Below are positions 24,802-34,701 of a stretch of DNA of 64,000 bases, one piece after another (position 1 is the first letter of the stretch; each line of letters begins with the position of its first letter). The notes under the pieces were generated by a model, which saw only the letters and a program-made list of their open reading frames with translations, was not told where the DNA came from and did not search any database. Made by a program: the position numbers and the translations under genes. This DNA comes from Trebonia sp963795335 (GTDB lineage: Bacteria; Actinomycetota; Actinomycetes; Streptosporangiales; Streptosporangiaceae). The stretch is from positions 1 to 64,000 of the forward strand of contig CAWCHI010000010.1 in assembly GCA_963795335.1 (NCBI GenBank). The letters run 5' to 3'.

Positions 24802-26649
24802 GTGACCGATATCCCCGGGTTCACCACGCGGCCGGAGCTGGCCGGGACGTTCGGGATGGTGGCGTCCACCCACTGGCTGGCCAGCGCGGCGGGCATGGCG
24901 GTGCTGGAAAAGGGCGGCAACGCGTTCGACGCGGCCGCCGCCGCCGGGTTCACCCTCCAGGTGGTCGAGCCGCACCTGAACGGCCCCGGCGGCGAGGTGC
25001 CGGTCATCGGGCACGACGCCCGCCGGGGGGAGACCTTCGTGGTCTGCGGTCAGGGACCCGCTCCGGCTGCCGCCACCGTGCAGGCGTACCGCGCCCTCGG
25101 CCTCGGCCTGGTGCCCGGCAGCGGGCTGCTCGCCGCCACCGTCCCGGGCGCGTTCGGCGGCTGGCTGCTGCTGCTGCGCGAGTACGGCACGCTGTCGCTG
25201 CGTGACGTGCTGGAGTACGCGATCGGCTACGCCTACGGCGGGTACCCGCTGGTGCCCGCGGTGAGCTGGTCGATCGCGAGCGTGGCGGAGCTGTTCACCG
25301 AGCACTGGCACAGCTCGGCCGAGGTCTACCTGCCGGCCGGCGGGGTGCCCGCCCCCGGCACCCGGTTCGCCAACCGGGCCCTGGCGGCCACCTACCAGCG
25401 GGTGGTGGCGGAGGCGGAGGCGGCCGCGAGCGACCGGGACGGGCAGCTCGAGGCGGCCCGCCGGGTCTGGTACGACGGTTTCGTGGCGGAGGACATGGCG
25501 AAGTTCGCCGGGACCGAGGTCATGGACGTCACTGGCGAACGCCACCGCGGCCTGCTGACCGGCCACGACCTGGCCAGCTGGCACGCCCGGCTGGAGGCGC
25601 CGGTCACCTTCGACTACGCGGGCCTGACGGTGTGCAAGACCGGCCCGTGGGGACAGGGCCCGGTCTTCGCCCAGCAGCTGGCACTGCTCGCGGGCTTCGA
25701 TTTGACGGCGGCCGGTCCCGGCTCGGCCGATTTCATCCACACCGTGACCGAGGCGGCCAAGCTCGCCTTCGCCGACCGGGAGGCCTGGTACGGCGATCCC
25801 GACTTCACCGACGTGCCGCTCGGTGACCTGCTCGCGCCCGGCTACAACGACGACCGCCGCGCGCTCATCGGCCCCGCCGCCAGCACCGGGCTGCGGCCGG
25901 GCCACCCGGCGGGCCGGGAACCGGCGCTGCCGGACTTCGCCACGCTCCCGTTCGGTCCGGCCGGGGCAGCGGCGGCCGGCCGCAGGGCGCGGGGGAGCGG
26001 CGACCCCGGCATCGATCCCGCCACCGGCGAGCCGCTCGGCCGGTCGCGCTTCGCACAGCACCCGCAGCGAGGCGACACCTGCCACGTCGACGTCGCCGAC
26101 CGCTGGGGCAACCTGGTCAGCGCGACCCCGAGCGGCGGCTGGCTGCAGTCCTCCCCGGTCATCCCGTCGCTCGGCTTCGGCCTGGGCACCCGGGCGCAGA
26201 TGTTCACCCTGACCCCGGACCTGCCCGCGACGATCGCGCCGGGCAAGCGGCCGCGGACCACGCTGACCCCCACCCTGGTGCTGCGCGACGGTGAGCCGGC
26301 GCTGGCGTTCGGCACTCCCGGCGGCGACCAGCAGGACCAGTGGACCCTGGCCTTCTTCCTCAACCACGTGCTGTTCGGGCTGAACCTGCAGGAGGCGATC
26401 GACTTCCCGGCCTTCCACTCGGCTCACATGCCGTCCTCGTTCTACCCCCGCGAGGCCTACCCGGCCCGGCTCGACCTGGAGTCCCGGGTCAGCCCGGACG
26501 TGGTCGCCGAGCTGCGCCGCCGGGGCCACGACGTGCACGTGCAGCCGCCCTGGGCGCTCGGCCGGATCAGCGCCGTCGCCCGCGGCGGCGGGCTGCTCCG
26601 CGCCGCCGCCAACCCCCGGGGCATGCAGGGCTACGCGGCGGGCCGCTGA
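24802..26649 (+). CDS. Gamma-glutamyltransferase family protein
   Basis: 615 aa from GTG 24802 after GGAGGGAGGGGCGG. The N-terminal half has LEKGGNAFDAAAAAGFTLQVVEPHLNG (typical AxDAAVAxxLxxxVVxPxxxGxGG). The autoprocessing nucleophile is the Thr in GDTCHVDVADRWGNLVSATPS near residue 430. The C-terminal region has FGTPGGDQQ and LNLQEAIDFPAFH. No signal peptide is evident, so it may act in the cytoplasm, as do the GGT-like acylases and ywrD types. It would hydrolyse or transfer gamma-glutamyl or related acyl groups; substrate not determined. Confidence 0.9.
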   Translation: MTDIPGFTTRPELAGTFGMVASTHWLASAAGMAVLEKGGNAFDAAAAAGFTLQVVEPHLNGPGGEVPVIGHDARRGETFVVCGQGPAPAAATVQAYRALGLGLVPGSGLLAATVPGAFGGWLLLLREYGTLSLRDVLEYAIGYAYGGYPLVPAVSWSIASVAELFTEHWHSSAEVYLPAGGVPAPGTRFANRALAATYQRVVAEAEAAASDRDGQLEAARRVWYDGFVAEDMAKFAGTEVMDVTGERHRGLLTGHDLASWHARLEAPVTFDYAGLTVCKTGPWGQGPVFAQQLALLAGFDLTAAGPGSADFIHTVTEAAKLAFADREAWYGDPDFTDVPLGDLLAPGYNDDRRALIGPAASTGLRPGHPAGREPALPDFATLPFGPAGAAAAGRRARGSGDPGIDPATGEPLGRSRFAQHPQRGDTCHVDVADRWGNLVSATPSGGWLQSSPVIPSLGFGLGTRAQMFTLTPDLPATIAPGKRPRTTLTPTLVLRDGEPALAFGTPGGDQQDQWTLAFFLNHVLFGLNLQEAIDFPAFHSAHMPSSFYPREAYPARLDLESRVSPDVVAELRRRGHDVHVQPPWALGRISAVARGGGLLRAAANPRGMQGYAAGR

Positions 26650-26735
26650 CCCGCCTACCGAACGATGAGAAAGCCCGGTACCCGGGCGCCGTATGCTCGG
26701 CATGCAAGTAGCCGCCCAACCACCGTGGAGGATCC

Positions 26736-26918
26736 ATGGCCGTGAAGGTGTATGCCCCCGGGGCGAGCGCCACCTACGAGCATGCGGATGGCACCGGCCT
26801 GAACGTCAGTGACGGCCACCTGATCGTCGTCAACAACATCAGTCGCACGCCCGAACCGCAGCATCAGATCGCCATCTACGCGCCGGGCACGTGGGAGCGG
26901 GCCGAGATTCTCAAGTAG
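26736..26918 (+). CDS. Small hypothetical protein, 60 aa
   Basis: ATG 26736 is preceded by GTGGAGGATCC, an excellent ribosome-binding site, and the codon positions are strongly GC3-biased, so it looks real. The protein (MAVKVYAPGASATYEHADGT ... WERAEILK) is polar with no membrane helix, cysteine or signal. The beta-strand-rich pattern with YAPG at both ends hints at a small beta-sandwich. I do not recognise a family. Confidence 0.65.
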   Translation: MAVKVYAPGASATYEHADGTGLNVSDGHLIVVNNISRTPEPQHQIAIYAPGTWERAEILK

Positions 26919-27071
26919 CCGGGCCCCGCGAACGACCGTCCCTCCTGCGCATATGACACTTGTCATGCGCGAGTGCTGAGCGCGCACACTACCGGCTGAA
27001 CCGCCCTAACTGGTGGACTCCTAGCGCGCGGAAACAACGCGTGCTGCGAAGCCCCCCAGTCGAGTGGAGCC

Positions 27072-28043
27072 GTGATGAACTACCGCGGAACGGGACCGGT
27101 CGTCTCGTTCGACAACGTCAGCAAGCACTACGGCAAGCTCAAGGCGGTCGACGGGCTGAGCCTTGAGCTGCGCCCGGGCGAGACCGTCGCGCTGCTCGGC
27201 CCGAACGGGGCGGGCAAGTCGACCTCGCTCGACATGCTGCTCGCGCTGCGCAAGCCGACGTCCGGCACGATCGAGATGTTCGGCGGCGACCCGTACGACG
27301 CCATCAAGGGCGGCCACGTGGGCGCGATGCTGCAGTCGGGCGGCCTGATGCCCGAGGTGACGGTGCGCGAACTGGTCACGCTGGTCGCCGGGCTGCACCC
27401 GCGGCCGGTCCGGGTCGAGACCACGCTGCGCCAGGCGGGCATCGAGTCGATCGCCGGCCAGCGGGTCGACAAGCTGTCCGGCGGCCAGACCCAGCGGGTC
27501 CGGTTCGCGCTCGCCATCGCGGGCGAGTGCGACCTGATCGTGCTGGACGAGCCGACCTCGGCGATGGACGTGGAAACGCGCCGCCGCTTCTGGGCCCAGA
27601 TGAAGGAGGAGGTGGCCGAGGGCCGCACCCTGCTGTTCGCCACCCACTACCTGGAAGAGGCGGACCAGGCGGCCGACCGCATCCTCGTCATCAACCGCGG
27701 CCGGCTGCTGGCCGACGGTTCCCCCGAGGACATCAAGAAGCGCGCGGGGGCCAAGCGGATGTCGTTCCGGCTGCCCGGCGCGGACGAGGGCACGCTGCTC
27801 GGCCTGCCCGGCGTGGTCAGCCTGGAGACCCGGCACGACCTGGTGCAGATCCAGACCAGCGACTCCGACGCGACCCTGTACGCCGTGCTCGACGCCGGCT
27901 TGCGGCCGACCGAGATCGAGGTCGGCAGCCTCGGCCTGGAGCAGGCGTTCATCGCCATCACCGCGGAAGACGACGCGTCCGTGCCAGACGCGCCGCCGCC
28001 GGCCCCGGGTCAGTCCTGGCCCAGCAGCCACCACAGCAACTGA
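27072..28043 (+). CDS. ABC transporter ATP-binding protein (DrrA-like)
   Basis: 323 aa. Walker A GPNGAGKST, signature LSGGQTQRVR, Walker B LIVLDEPTSAMD and the H-loop FATHYLEEADQ place it in the ABC-2 exporter ATPase class (drug or lipid exporters of the DrrA/NatA type). A C-terminal regulatory extension (~215-300) follows, then a Pro/Ser tail. GTG 27072 and ATG 27075 are both possible starts. The permease begins 15 bp downstream, and a sensor kinase and response regulator follow, so the four genes form one operon-like unit. Confidence 0.92.
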   Translation: MMNYRGTGPVVSFDNVSKHYGKLKAVDGLSLELRPGETVALLGPNGAGKSTSLDMLLALRKPTSGTIEMFGGDPYDAIKGGHVGAMLQSGGLMPEVTVRELVTLVAGLHPRPVRVETTLRQAGIESIAGQRVDKLSGGQTQRVRFALAIAGECDLIVLDEPTSAMDVETRRRFWAQMKEEVAEGRTLLFATHYLEEADQAADRILVINRGRLLADGSPEDIKKRAGAKRMSFRLPGADEGTLLGLPGVVSLETRHDLVQIQTSDSDATLYAVLDAGLRPTEIEVGSLGLEQAFIAITAEDDASVPDAPPPAPGQSWPSSHHSN

Positions 28044-28058
28044 CGGGAGACGAGAACA

Positions 28059-28787
28059 ATGCACGGCATCCTGCTGCTGACGCAGGCCGAGGTCAACCGG
28101 CTGCGCCGCAACCGGCGGTACTTCATCTTCACCATCGCCTTCCCGGTGGTCCTGTACCTGGTCGTCGGCCGCCAGGCCAGCTCGACCGCCTACGGGGTGG
28201 CCTTCGCCGCCTACTACATGGTCGCGATGGCGACCTTCGGCGCGTTCGCCGGCGCGCTGAACGGCAACGCGATCCGGATCTCGGAGGAGCGGAAGGTCGG
28301 CTGGGTCCGGCAGCTGCGCCTCACCCCGCTGCCCGCCAGCGCCTATGTGATCGCCAAGGTGTTCGCCTCGATGGCGACGACGATCCCGACGATCATCGTC
28401 GTGCTGCTGCTCGGCCGCTTCTACGGCAACGTCCACATGCCCCTGACGTCGTGGATCATCATCGCGGTCATCATCTGGCTCGGCTCGACCATCTTCGCCG
28501 CGCTGGCGGTGGCGATCGGTTACCGCTTTCCCCCCGACCAGGTGCAGGTCATCACCATCACCTGCTACCTGCTGTTCAGCATCCTGGGCGGGATCTGGTT
28601 CTCGCTCAGCGGCGTCCTGGAGAAGATCGGCAAGTTCACCCCGACCTACCAGGCGGTCAAGATCTCGACCGACGTCATCGGCAACCAGAACGTGCCGCCT
28701 TACCTGTACCTCGGGCTGCTGGTGTGGCTCGTGATCTTCGCCGGGCTGGCCACCTTGTCGGTCCGGTCGATGGCCGAGCAGGTCTGA
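28059..28787 (+). CDS. ABC-2 type permease
   Basis: 242 aa with six hydrophobic segments, starting LLLTQAEVNRLRRNRRYFIF, which is typical of ABC-2 exporter permeases, and the conserved segment EERKVGWVRQLRLTPLPASAYV near residue 85. It pairs with the preceding ATPase to form an exporter of unknown substrate. The kinase gene begins 22 bp after its stop. Confidence 0.9.
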   Translation: MHGILLLTQAEVNRLRRNRRYFIFTIAFPVVLYLVVGRQASSTAYGVAFAAYYMVAMATFGAFAGALNGNAIRISEERKVGWVRQLRLTPLPASAYVIAKVFASMATTIPTIIVVLLLGRFYGNVHMPLTSWIIIAVIIWLGSTIFAALAVAIGYRFPPDQVQVITITCYLLFSILGGIWFSLSGVLEKIGKFTPTYQAVKISTDVIGNQNVPPYLYLGLLVWLVIFAGLATLSVRSMAEQV

Positions 28788-28809
28788 GCGGCCGGGTTAC
28801 GGTAGAAAC

Positions 28810-30060
28810 ATGAGCACGAAGCCGCAGACCCCGGTGGGCCGCATCGGCTCTCCGTACGGGAACGTGCGCGGCCGGGTCATTGGGATCGTGGTCACCGGGG
28901 TCTGGCTGCTGTACCTCATCGGGGCGGTCGCGGACCTTCTCACCAACCGCTACAGCTGGCCCTACATCGCAGGCGGGCTGGCCATCATCGTGGTGTTCTG
29001 CGTCCTGTACCTCGCCCTGGTGCCGTTCTGGCCGACCTCGACCGGCAACGACAAGTGGCCCGGGCTGCTCGGGCTGGCCCTGCTGGCCGCCATGTACTGC
29101 GTGTTCTACGGGCAGACGGGCGGGAGCGGGCTGTGGATCTTCGTCGCCTCCGCCTCCGGCCTGCTGGTGACCGACCGGCGCTGGGCGGTGCGGGCCATCC
29201 TCGGCTGCATCGCCTGCTTCATCGTGTTCAGCTGGACCGACCACGACAAGGGCACCGACTTCCTCAGCAACCTGCTGCCGGTGGTGTTCCTCGGCTTCGC
29301 CATGATGGGCCTGCGGCACCTGGTGCAAGTCACCCGGGAGCTGCACCGGGCCCGCGAGGAAGTGGTGCAGCTGGCGGCCAGCGAGGAGCGGCTCCGCCTC
29401 GCGCGGGACATGCACGACCTGACCGGCCAGTCGCTGTCGACCATCACCCTGAAGTCCGAGCTGGCCGGCCGCCTGCTCGGCCGGCTCTCGGCCAGTCCCG
29501 AGCGGGACCGGGTGAGCGACGAGGTCGAGCAGGTCGCGGCGGTCAGCCGGCAGACCCTGAAGGACATCAGGGAGGCGATCGGCGGGTACCGGCGGCCGAC
29601 CCTGGCGGTCGAGATCATCACCGGCCGGTCCGCCCTCGCCAGCGCCGGCATCAGCACCCGGGACGATCCCGAGCTGACCATGCTGTCGGGCACGTTCGGT
29701 CCCGACGCGGAGGCCGCCCTTGCCTGGTGCCTGCGCGAAGCGATCACCAACGTCATCCGGCACTCGGGCGCCAGCTACTGCCGGATCGCGCTGAACCGGC
29801 ACGGCAAGTCGCTCTCGCTGACCGTCCGGGACGACGGGTCGGGGCACGTCACCGGCGCCGGCGCACCGGGCTCAGGCCTGCACGGCATATCCGAGCGGCT
29901 CAGCGCGGTCGGCGGCCACCTCGAGCTGCGGCCGGACGAGAAGCCGGGATTCTGCCTGGTCGCCACCGTCCCCGCGGGCGTCGCGGAGCCTGCCGCGCAG
30001 GCCGCGCCTGCGCCCGCCCGCCGCCCCGGCGCGGCCGCCCAGGCGGGCGTGACCGAGTGA
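28810..30060 (+). CDS. DesK/NarL-type sensor histidine kinase
   Basis: 416 aa. The N-terminal sensor has about five membrane helices (~25-170) and no extracellular domain, as in DesK-like kinases that sense the membrane. HisKA_3 follows: ARDMHDLTGQSLSTITLK with the phospho-acceptor His near residue 206. The ATPase domain has N-box REAITNVIRHSG and G-box GSGLHGISERL. A short Ala/Pro tail ends at TGA 30060, overlapping the regulator start by GTGA. Together with the upstream ABC exporter this looks like an antibiotic- or envelope-stress detector that controls its exporter. Confidence 0.93.
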   Translation: MSTKPQTPVGRIGSPYGNVRGRVIGIVVTGVWLLYLIGAVADLLTNRYSWPYIAGGLAIIVVFCVLYLALVPFWPTSTGNDKWPGLLGLALLAAMYCVFYGQTGGSGLWIFVASASGLLVTDRRWAVRAILGCIACFIVFSWTDHDKGTDFLSNLLPVVFLGFAMMGLRHLVQVTRELHRAREEVVQLAASEERLRLARDMHDLTGQSLSTITLKSELAGRLLGRLSASPERDRVSDEVEQVAAVSRQTLKDIREAIGGYRRPTLAVEIITGRSALASAGISTRDDPELTMLSGTFGPDAEAALAWCLREAITNVIRHSGASYCRIALNRHGKSLSLTVRDDGSGHVTGAGAPGSGLHGISERLSAVGGHLELRPDEKPGFCLVATVPAGVAEPAAQAAPAPARRPGAAAQAGVTE

Positions 30061-30701
30061 ACACCATCCGGGTGCTGCTGGCCGAGGACCAGGCCATGAT
30101 CCGCGAGGCCCTGGCCGCCCTGCTCTCGTTCGAGGACGACATGGAGGTGGTGGCCCAGGTCGGGCGGGGCGACGAGGTGGCCGGCGCGGCCAGGCAGGCG
30201 CGGCCGGACGTCGCGCTGCTCGACATCGAGATGCCCGGCCTCGACGGCCTCAGCGCCGCCCAGCAGCTCCGCGAGAGCTGCCCCGCCATCAAGATCATCA
30301 TTCTCACCACCTTCGGCCGTCCCGGCTACCTGCGCCGGGCGATGGAATCAGGGGTGTCCGGCTTCATCGTGAAGGACTCGCCCGCCGACAAGCTGGCCCG
30401 CACCATCCGCGACGTACTGGCCGGGCACCGGGTGATCGACCCCGACCTGGCCGCCGCCGCCCTGGCCGAGGGGGCCAGCCCGCTCACCCCGCGCGAGCGC
30501 GACGTGCTGGCCGCGAGCCACGACGGCGCCTCGATCGCGCAGATCGCGGCCGCGCTCTACCTGTCCGAGGGCACGGTGCGCAACTACCTGTCGTCCTGCA
30601 TCCAGAAGACCGGTGCCCGCAACCGGACCGAAGCCCAGCGCATCGCCCAGGAACGCGGCTGGCTTTTACCTACCGATTGCCCCCGTGACCGGCGGCCTTA
30701 G
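30057..30701 (+). CDS. NarL/LuxR-type response regulator
   Basis: 214 aa from GTG 30057, overlapping the kinase stop by 4 bp. The receiver domain (LLAEDQAMIREAL ... VALLDIEMPGLDG, phosphorylated Asp near residue 55, conserved Lys in FIVKDSP) is followed by a LuxR helix-turn-helix LTPRERDVLAASHDG ... SEGTVRNYLSSCIQKTGARN. It is the cognate partner of the preceding kinase and the likely regulator of the ABC genes. Confidence 0.94.
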   Translation: MNTIRVLLAEDQAMIREALAALLSFEDDMEVVAQVGRGDEVAGAARQARPDVALLDIEMPGLDGLSAAQQLRESCPAIKIIILTTFGRPGYLRRAMESGVSGFIVKDSPADKLARTIRDVLAGHRVIDPDLAAAALAEGASPLTPRERDVLAASHDGASIAQIAAALYLSEGTVRNYLSSCIQKTGARNRTEAQRIAQERGWLLPTDCPRDRRP

Positions 30702-30702
30702 G

Positions 30703-33700
30703 ATGAACCGCGTGGCGACCCCCGGTTATCTCCGCTTTCCGCACGTTCACGGTGACCTGCTCACGTTCGTCGCCGAGGACGACGTGTGGCTCAGCCCGGC
30801 GGGCGGCGGCCGCGCCTGGCGGCTGACCTTCGACGGCGGCCAGGCCAGCCACCCGCGATTTTCGCCCGACGGCGGGACGATCGCCTGGACCAGCTGGCGG
30901 GACGGCGGCATCCCCGAGGTGTACACCGCCACGGTCGACGGCGGTCCCGCGGTCCGCCGCACCTACTGGGGCGACCTGCGCACCCGCGTCACCGGCTGGA
31001 CTCAGGCCGACGAGGTGCTGGCGATCACCGCCGCGGGCCAGCCGTCGTCGCAGCGCACCATGGCGCACGCGGTGCCGCTCGACGCCCCGTCCCGGCTGCT
31101 GCCGTTCGGCCAGGTGAACGACCTGGCGCTGACCGAAGGGGCGACGGCGCTGCTGACCGCCCAGCGCGGGGAGGCGGCCCACTGGAAGCGCTACCGGGGC
31201 GGCACGGCCGGGCGGCTGTGGGTCGCCAGTGGCGGCGACCCGCTGTTCACCCGGATCCTCAGCCAGCTTGACGGGCAGCTCGCCGCCCCGATGTTCGTGG
31301 GTGGCCGGCTGCTGTTCGCGAGTGACCACGAGGGCACCGGCAACCTCTACTCGGTCACCTTCGACGGGGGCGACCTGCGCCGGCACACCGACCACGACGG
31401 CTTCTACGCCCGCAACCCGGCGACCGACGGCGCCGCCGTCGTCTACCACGTGGCGGGCGAGATCTGGCGGCTGGACAGCCTGGCCGCCGACGCCCAGCCG
31501 CGCAAGCTGGACGTCCAGCTGAGCACGCCCCCCGTGGCCCGCGCGCCCCGGGTGATCACCGCCGCCGACCACCTCGGCGAGCTCGACTGCGACGCGACCG
31601 GCCAGGCGAGCGTGGTCGAGGTGCGCGGCACGGTGCACTGGCTGACGCATGCCGACGGTCCCGCCCGGGCGCTGTCGGTCAACCCGGCCGCCCGCGCCCG
31701 GCTGCCCCGCATCCTCGGCTCCACCGGCAAGGTCGCCTGGGTGACCGACGCCGGCGGCCGCGACGCGATCGAGGTCACCGAGATCGAGCCGGACTCCGGG
31801 GCCGGCCCGGCCATCCTCACCTCGGCTGACCTCGGCCACGTGACCAAGCTGGCGGCCGCACCGGACGGCAGCAAGCTCGCGGCCGCGGCCCACGACGGCC
31901 GGCTGCTGCTGATCGACGCCGGCTCGGGCGAGGTGACCGAGCTGGCGGCGGGCGACGACGGCGACATCGAGGACGTGTCCTGGTCGCCGGACTCGGCCTG
32001 GCTGACGTGGGCCGAGCCGGGGCCGCAGCCGCTGGCCCGGATCCGGCTGGCCCGGGTCGAGGACGGCTTCACCGTCGACGTGACCGACGGCCGCTTCGTC
32101 GACAGCGACCCGGTGTTCACCGCCGACGGGCTGTACCTGGCGTTCCTGTCCCGCCGCACGTTCGACCCGATCTACGACGTGCACTCGTTCGACCTGACGT
32201 TCCCGTTCGGTGCCCGCCCCTACCTGGTGCCGCTCGCGGCCCACACCCTGTCGCCGTTCGGCCCGCTGCCCGGCGGCCGCCCGGTCGGCGGGGGCGACGG
32301 CGCCAAGGACTCGCCCGAACGGGTGCGGCTGACCGTGGACACCGACGCCATCGCCTCCCGGGTAGTGGCGGTTCCGGTCGACGAATCGCGCTACTACTAC
32401 CTGGCGGCGGCCAAGGGCGGCCTGCTGTGGCTGCGCTACCCGCTGGCGGGCGTGCTCGGCGAGGGCCTGGCCGACCCGGGTGACGCCGGCCGCGGCCCGC
32501 GCTGGAACGCTTCGACCTGCGCAAGCGCGAGGCGAGCGTGCTCGCGGGCGAGGTCAGCTGGTTCGCTGTCAGCGGTGACGGCACCCGGCTGGTGATCGGC
32601 GACCGCAAGGACGTGCGCGTGGTCCCGTCCGACCGCAAGGCCGAGGGCGGCTCGTCCGACGACGTGGTCAGCGTCGACCTGACCCGGGCCAGGTTCGAGG
32701 CCGACCCGGCCGCACTGTGGCGGCATGCCTACGCCGAGTACGGCCGGCTGCTGCGGCGCGACTTCTGGACGCCGGACATGTCCGGCGTCGACTGGGACGC
32801 GACGCTGGGGGAGTACCAGTTCCTGCTCGACCGGATCAGGACCTCGGCCGAGTTCGCCGACCTGCTGTGGGAGGTCGCGGGCGAGCTCGGCACGTCGCAC
32901 GCCTACGTCTACCCGGCGAGCACGTTCACGGCCCGGTCGGCCCTCCGCGGCCAGCCCGCGGCGCTGCTGGGAGCCGACGTCACCCGCCATCCGGACGGCC
33001 GCTGGCTGGTGGACCGGGTGCTGCCGGGCGAGTCTTCTGACCCGCAGGCCCGCTCGCCGTTCGCCGCCCCCGGCGTCGCCGTCCGCGAGGGCGACGAGAT
33101 CCTGGCGGTCGACGGCCGCCCGCTCGACCCGGTCCACGGCCCCTGGCCGGCCCTGGCCGGCACCCACGGCAAGCCGGTTGAGCTGACGATCAGGCCGCCG
33201 ACCCGTCCCTGGTGCCGCGCCCGCCGGCCCCCGAAGCCGACGACGCCGCCGATGGCGAAAAATTCGACGGCGACGGGCCGGACGCGCCCGCTGACGCCGT
33301 GGTGACCGCGGGCGCCGCCCGGGCGCCGTCCGGCGGTGACAGTGCCGGCGGTGACAGTGCCGGCGGGACAGTGCCGGCTGGACCCGCCCGGCGCCGTCGC
33401 CGGCGTGAGCAGTGCCGGCCCCCGTGACACGGCCGACGTCGCGGCGGCGCCCGCGGCCCAGGCCGAGGCGGCCGCCGCGGCCGAGGCGGCTGAGGTTCCC
33501 GGAACGGATCACCCGCAGACCCGCCGGGTGGTGGTCGTCCCGCTGTACGACGACCGCCGGCTGCGCTACCAGGACTGGGTGGCCAGCCGCCGGGCCCTGG
33601 TCCGGACCCGCTCCGCGGGCCGGGTCGGCTACCTGCACGTGCCCGACATGATGGGCGAGGGCTGGGCTCACCTGCACCGTGACCTGCGGGCCGAGCTGGG

Positions 33701-34250
33701 CCGGGACGCCCTGATCGTGGACGTGCGCGGCAACCGGGGCGGCCACACCTCGCAGCTGATCGTGGAGAAGCTGGCCCGGCAGATCGTCGGCTGGAAGATC
33801 CCGCGGCACCTGCGCCCCTACAGCTACCCGCAGGAGGCCCGGCACGGCCCGCTGGTCGCGCTGGCGGACGAGTTCGCCGGCTCCGACGGCGACATCGTCA
33901 CCGCGGCGATCAAGTCTCTCGGCCTTGGCCCTGTGATCGGCACCCGCACCTGGGGCGGCGTGGTCGGCATCGACGGCAGCGGGCACGGCCTGGTCGACGG
34001 GACGCGGATCACCGTCCCGCGGTACGCCTCCTGGTTCCACGAGCAGGGCTGGTCGGTCGAGAACTACGGCGTCGAGCCGGACACCGAGGTGTTCATCACC
34101 CCGGACGACTGGGCGGCGGGCCATGACCCGCAGCTCGAGGTGGCGGTCGACCGCGCCCTGAGCCTGATCGAGGAGAACCCCCGTCCGCCGCTGCCCGACC
34201 CGGCGACCGGCCCGGGCAAGCGCCGCCCGCCGCTGCCGCCCCGTCCCTGA
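30703..34250 (+). pseudogene. Tricorn-like S41 protease with at least three frameshifts
   Basis: ATG 30703, 1 bp after the regulator stop. Frame 1 gives the beta-propeller parts (GYLRFPHVHGDLLTFVAED, then WD/Tricorn repeats such as GGQASHPRFSPDGGTIAWTS). Near 32505 one base appears missing. The next frame has LERFDLRKREASVLAGEVSW, the core with DFWTPDMSGVDWD and ELGTSHAYVYPAS, and the PDZ domain VREGDEILAVDGRPL. Near 33200 the frame changes for an Ala/Asp-rich linker with 15-bp repeats, and back near 33370-33400. The catalytic S41 domain then carries DALIVDVRGNRGGHTSQL and FAGSDGD (nucleophile Ser). Total ~1180 codons. Cytosolic peptide-processing protease. Sequence error is a serious alternative to a real pseudogene. 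Confidence 0.8.
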
Positions 34251-34286
34251 CGCCCCACCATCCGGGGAGGTCGCCGGCGCCTCTGA

Positions 34287-34375
34287 CATGCCCGGTCCGG
34301 GCCGATCCCACGGTCATGCCCGGTCCGGCCGTCGGACTCCCCACGGTCATGCCCGGTCCGGGCCGATCCCACGGT
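34287..34375. repeat. Three tandem ~30-bp intergenic repeats
   Basis: Copies at 34287-34314, 34315-34347 and 34348-34375 all begin CATGCCCGGTCCGG and end CCCACGGT. The first and third are identical; the middle one has a 5-bp expansion. They lie in the 451-bp gap between the Tricorn-like and esterase genes. Confidence 0.85.
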
Positions 34376-34434
34376 CCCCTGTTGCCCCAGCTGTCCCGGC
34401 TGTGGCCCTCGTGGCCCCCCCGCGCCGAGACGCG

Positions 34435-34490
34435 GGAAACTAATCGGTGTCAGGGCCGCATTTGTTTCCGGGCTGCCAATAATTTCCGCC
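34435..34490 (+). repeat. 56-bp intergenic element, copy 1
   Basis: Shares with 49390-49445 the blocks GGAAACxAATCGG, GTTTCC, TGCCA and TTTCCGC at exactly the same spacing (36 of 56 positions identical, no gaps). AT-richer than its surroundings. It lies 211 bp upstream of the esterase gene. Confidence 0.55.
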
Positions 34491-34591
34491 TTTTGCCCTA
34501 GTGGCCGGCCACCGCCTGGGCCAGCGGTGACCAGTGAGCAGTGTGGAGCTGGTGGTGCCCGCCCCGGCCGACGTTGCCGCCCCGCCCGGGC

Positions 34592-34636
34592 GCTGCGGAT
34601 GAGCAGCAAATAGGGCTGCGGATTAGCAGCAAATAG
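34592..34636. promoter_or_regulatory. Tandem 23-bp operator-like repeats upstream of esterase
   Basis: Two copies of GCTGCGGATKAGCAGCAAATAG, each containing the dyad GCTGC-N6-GCAGC, end 65 bp before the esterase start. Tandem dyads at two-turn spacing are typical of a dimeric regulator site. Confidence 0.5.
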
Positions 34637-34701
34637 TAAGGATTCCGTATGTACCGGCTACGCGCGGGCATCAGGGCTGCGTGTCCACATAAGCTGCGGA
34701 G

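Noticed and set aside
24697..26703. 668-codon minus-strand frame opposite the gamma-glutamyltransferase gene
   Set aside because: No recognisable domain; the plus strand encodes a complete GGT with catalytic motif.
27072..30701. Antibiotic biosynthetic self-resistance locus
   Set aside because: ABC exporter plus DesK-type two-component genes occur widely without a cluster; no biosynthetic enzymes are adjacent.
30670..34289. Long minus-strand frames opposite the Tricorn-like gene
   Set aside because: Low-complexity Val/Gly/Arg/Asp composition typical of antisense frames in GC-rich DNA; the plus strand has all protease domains.
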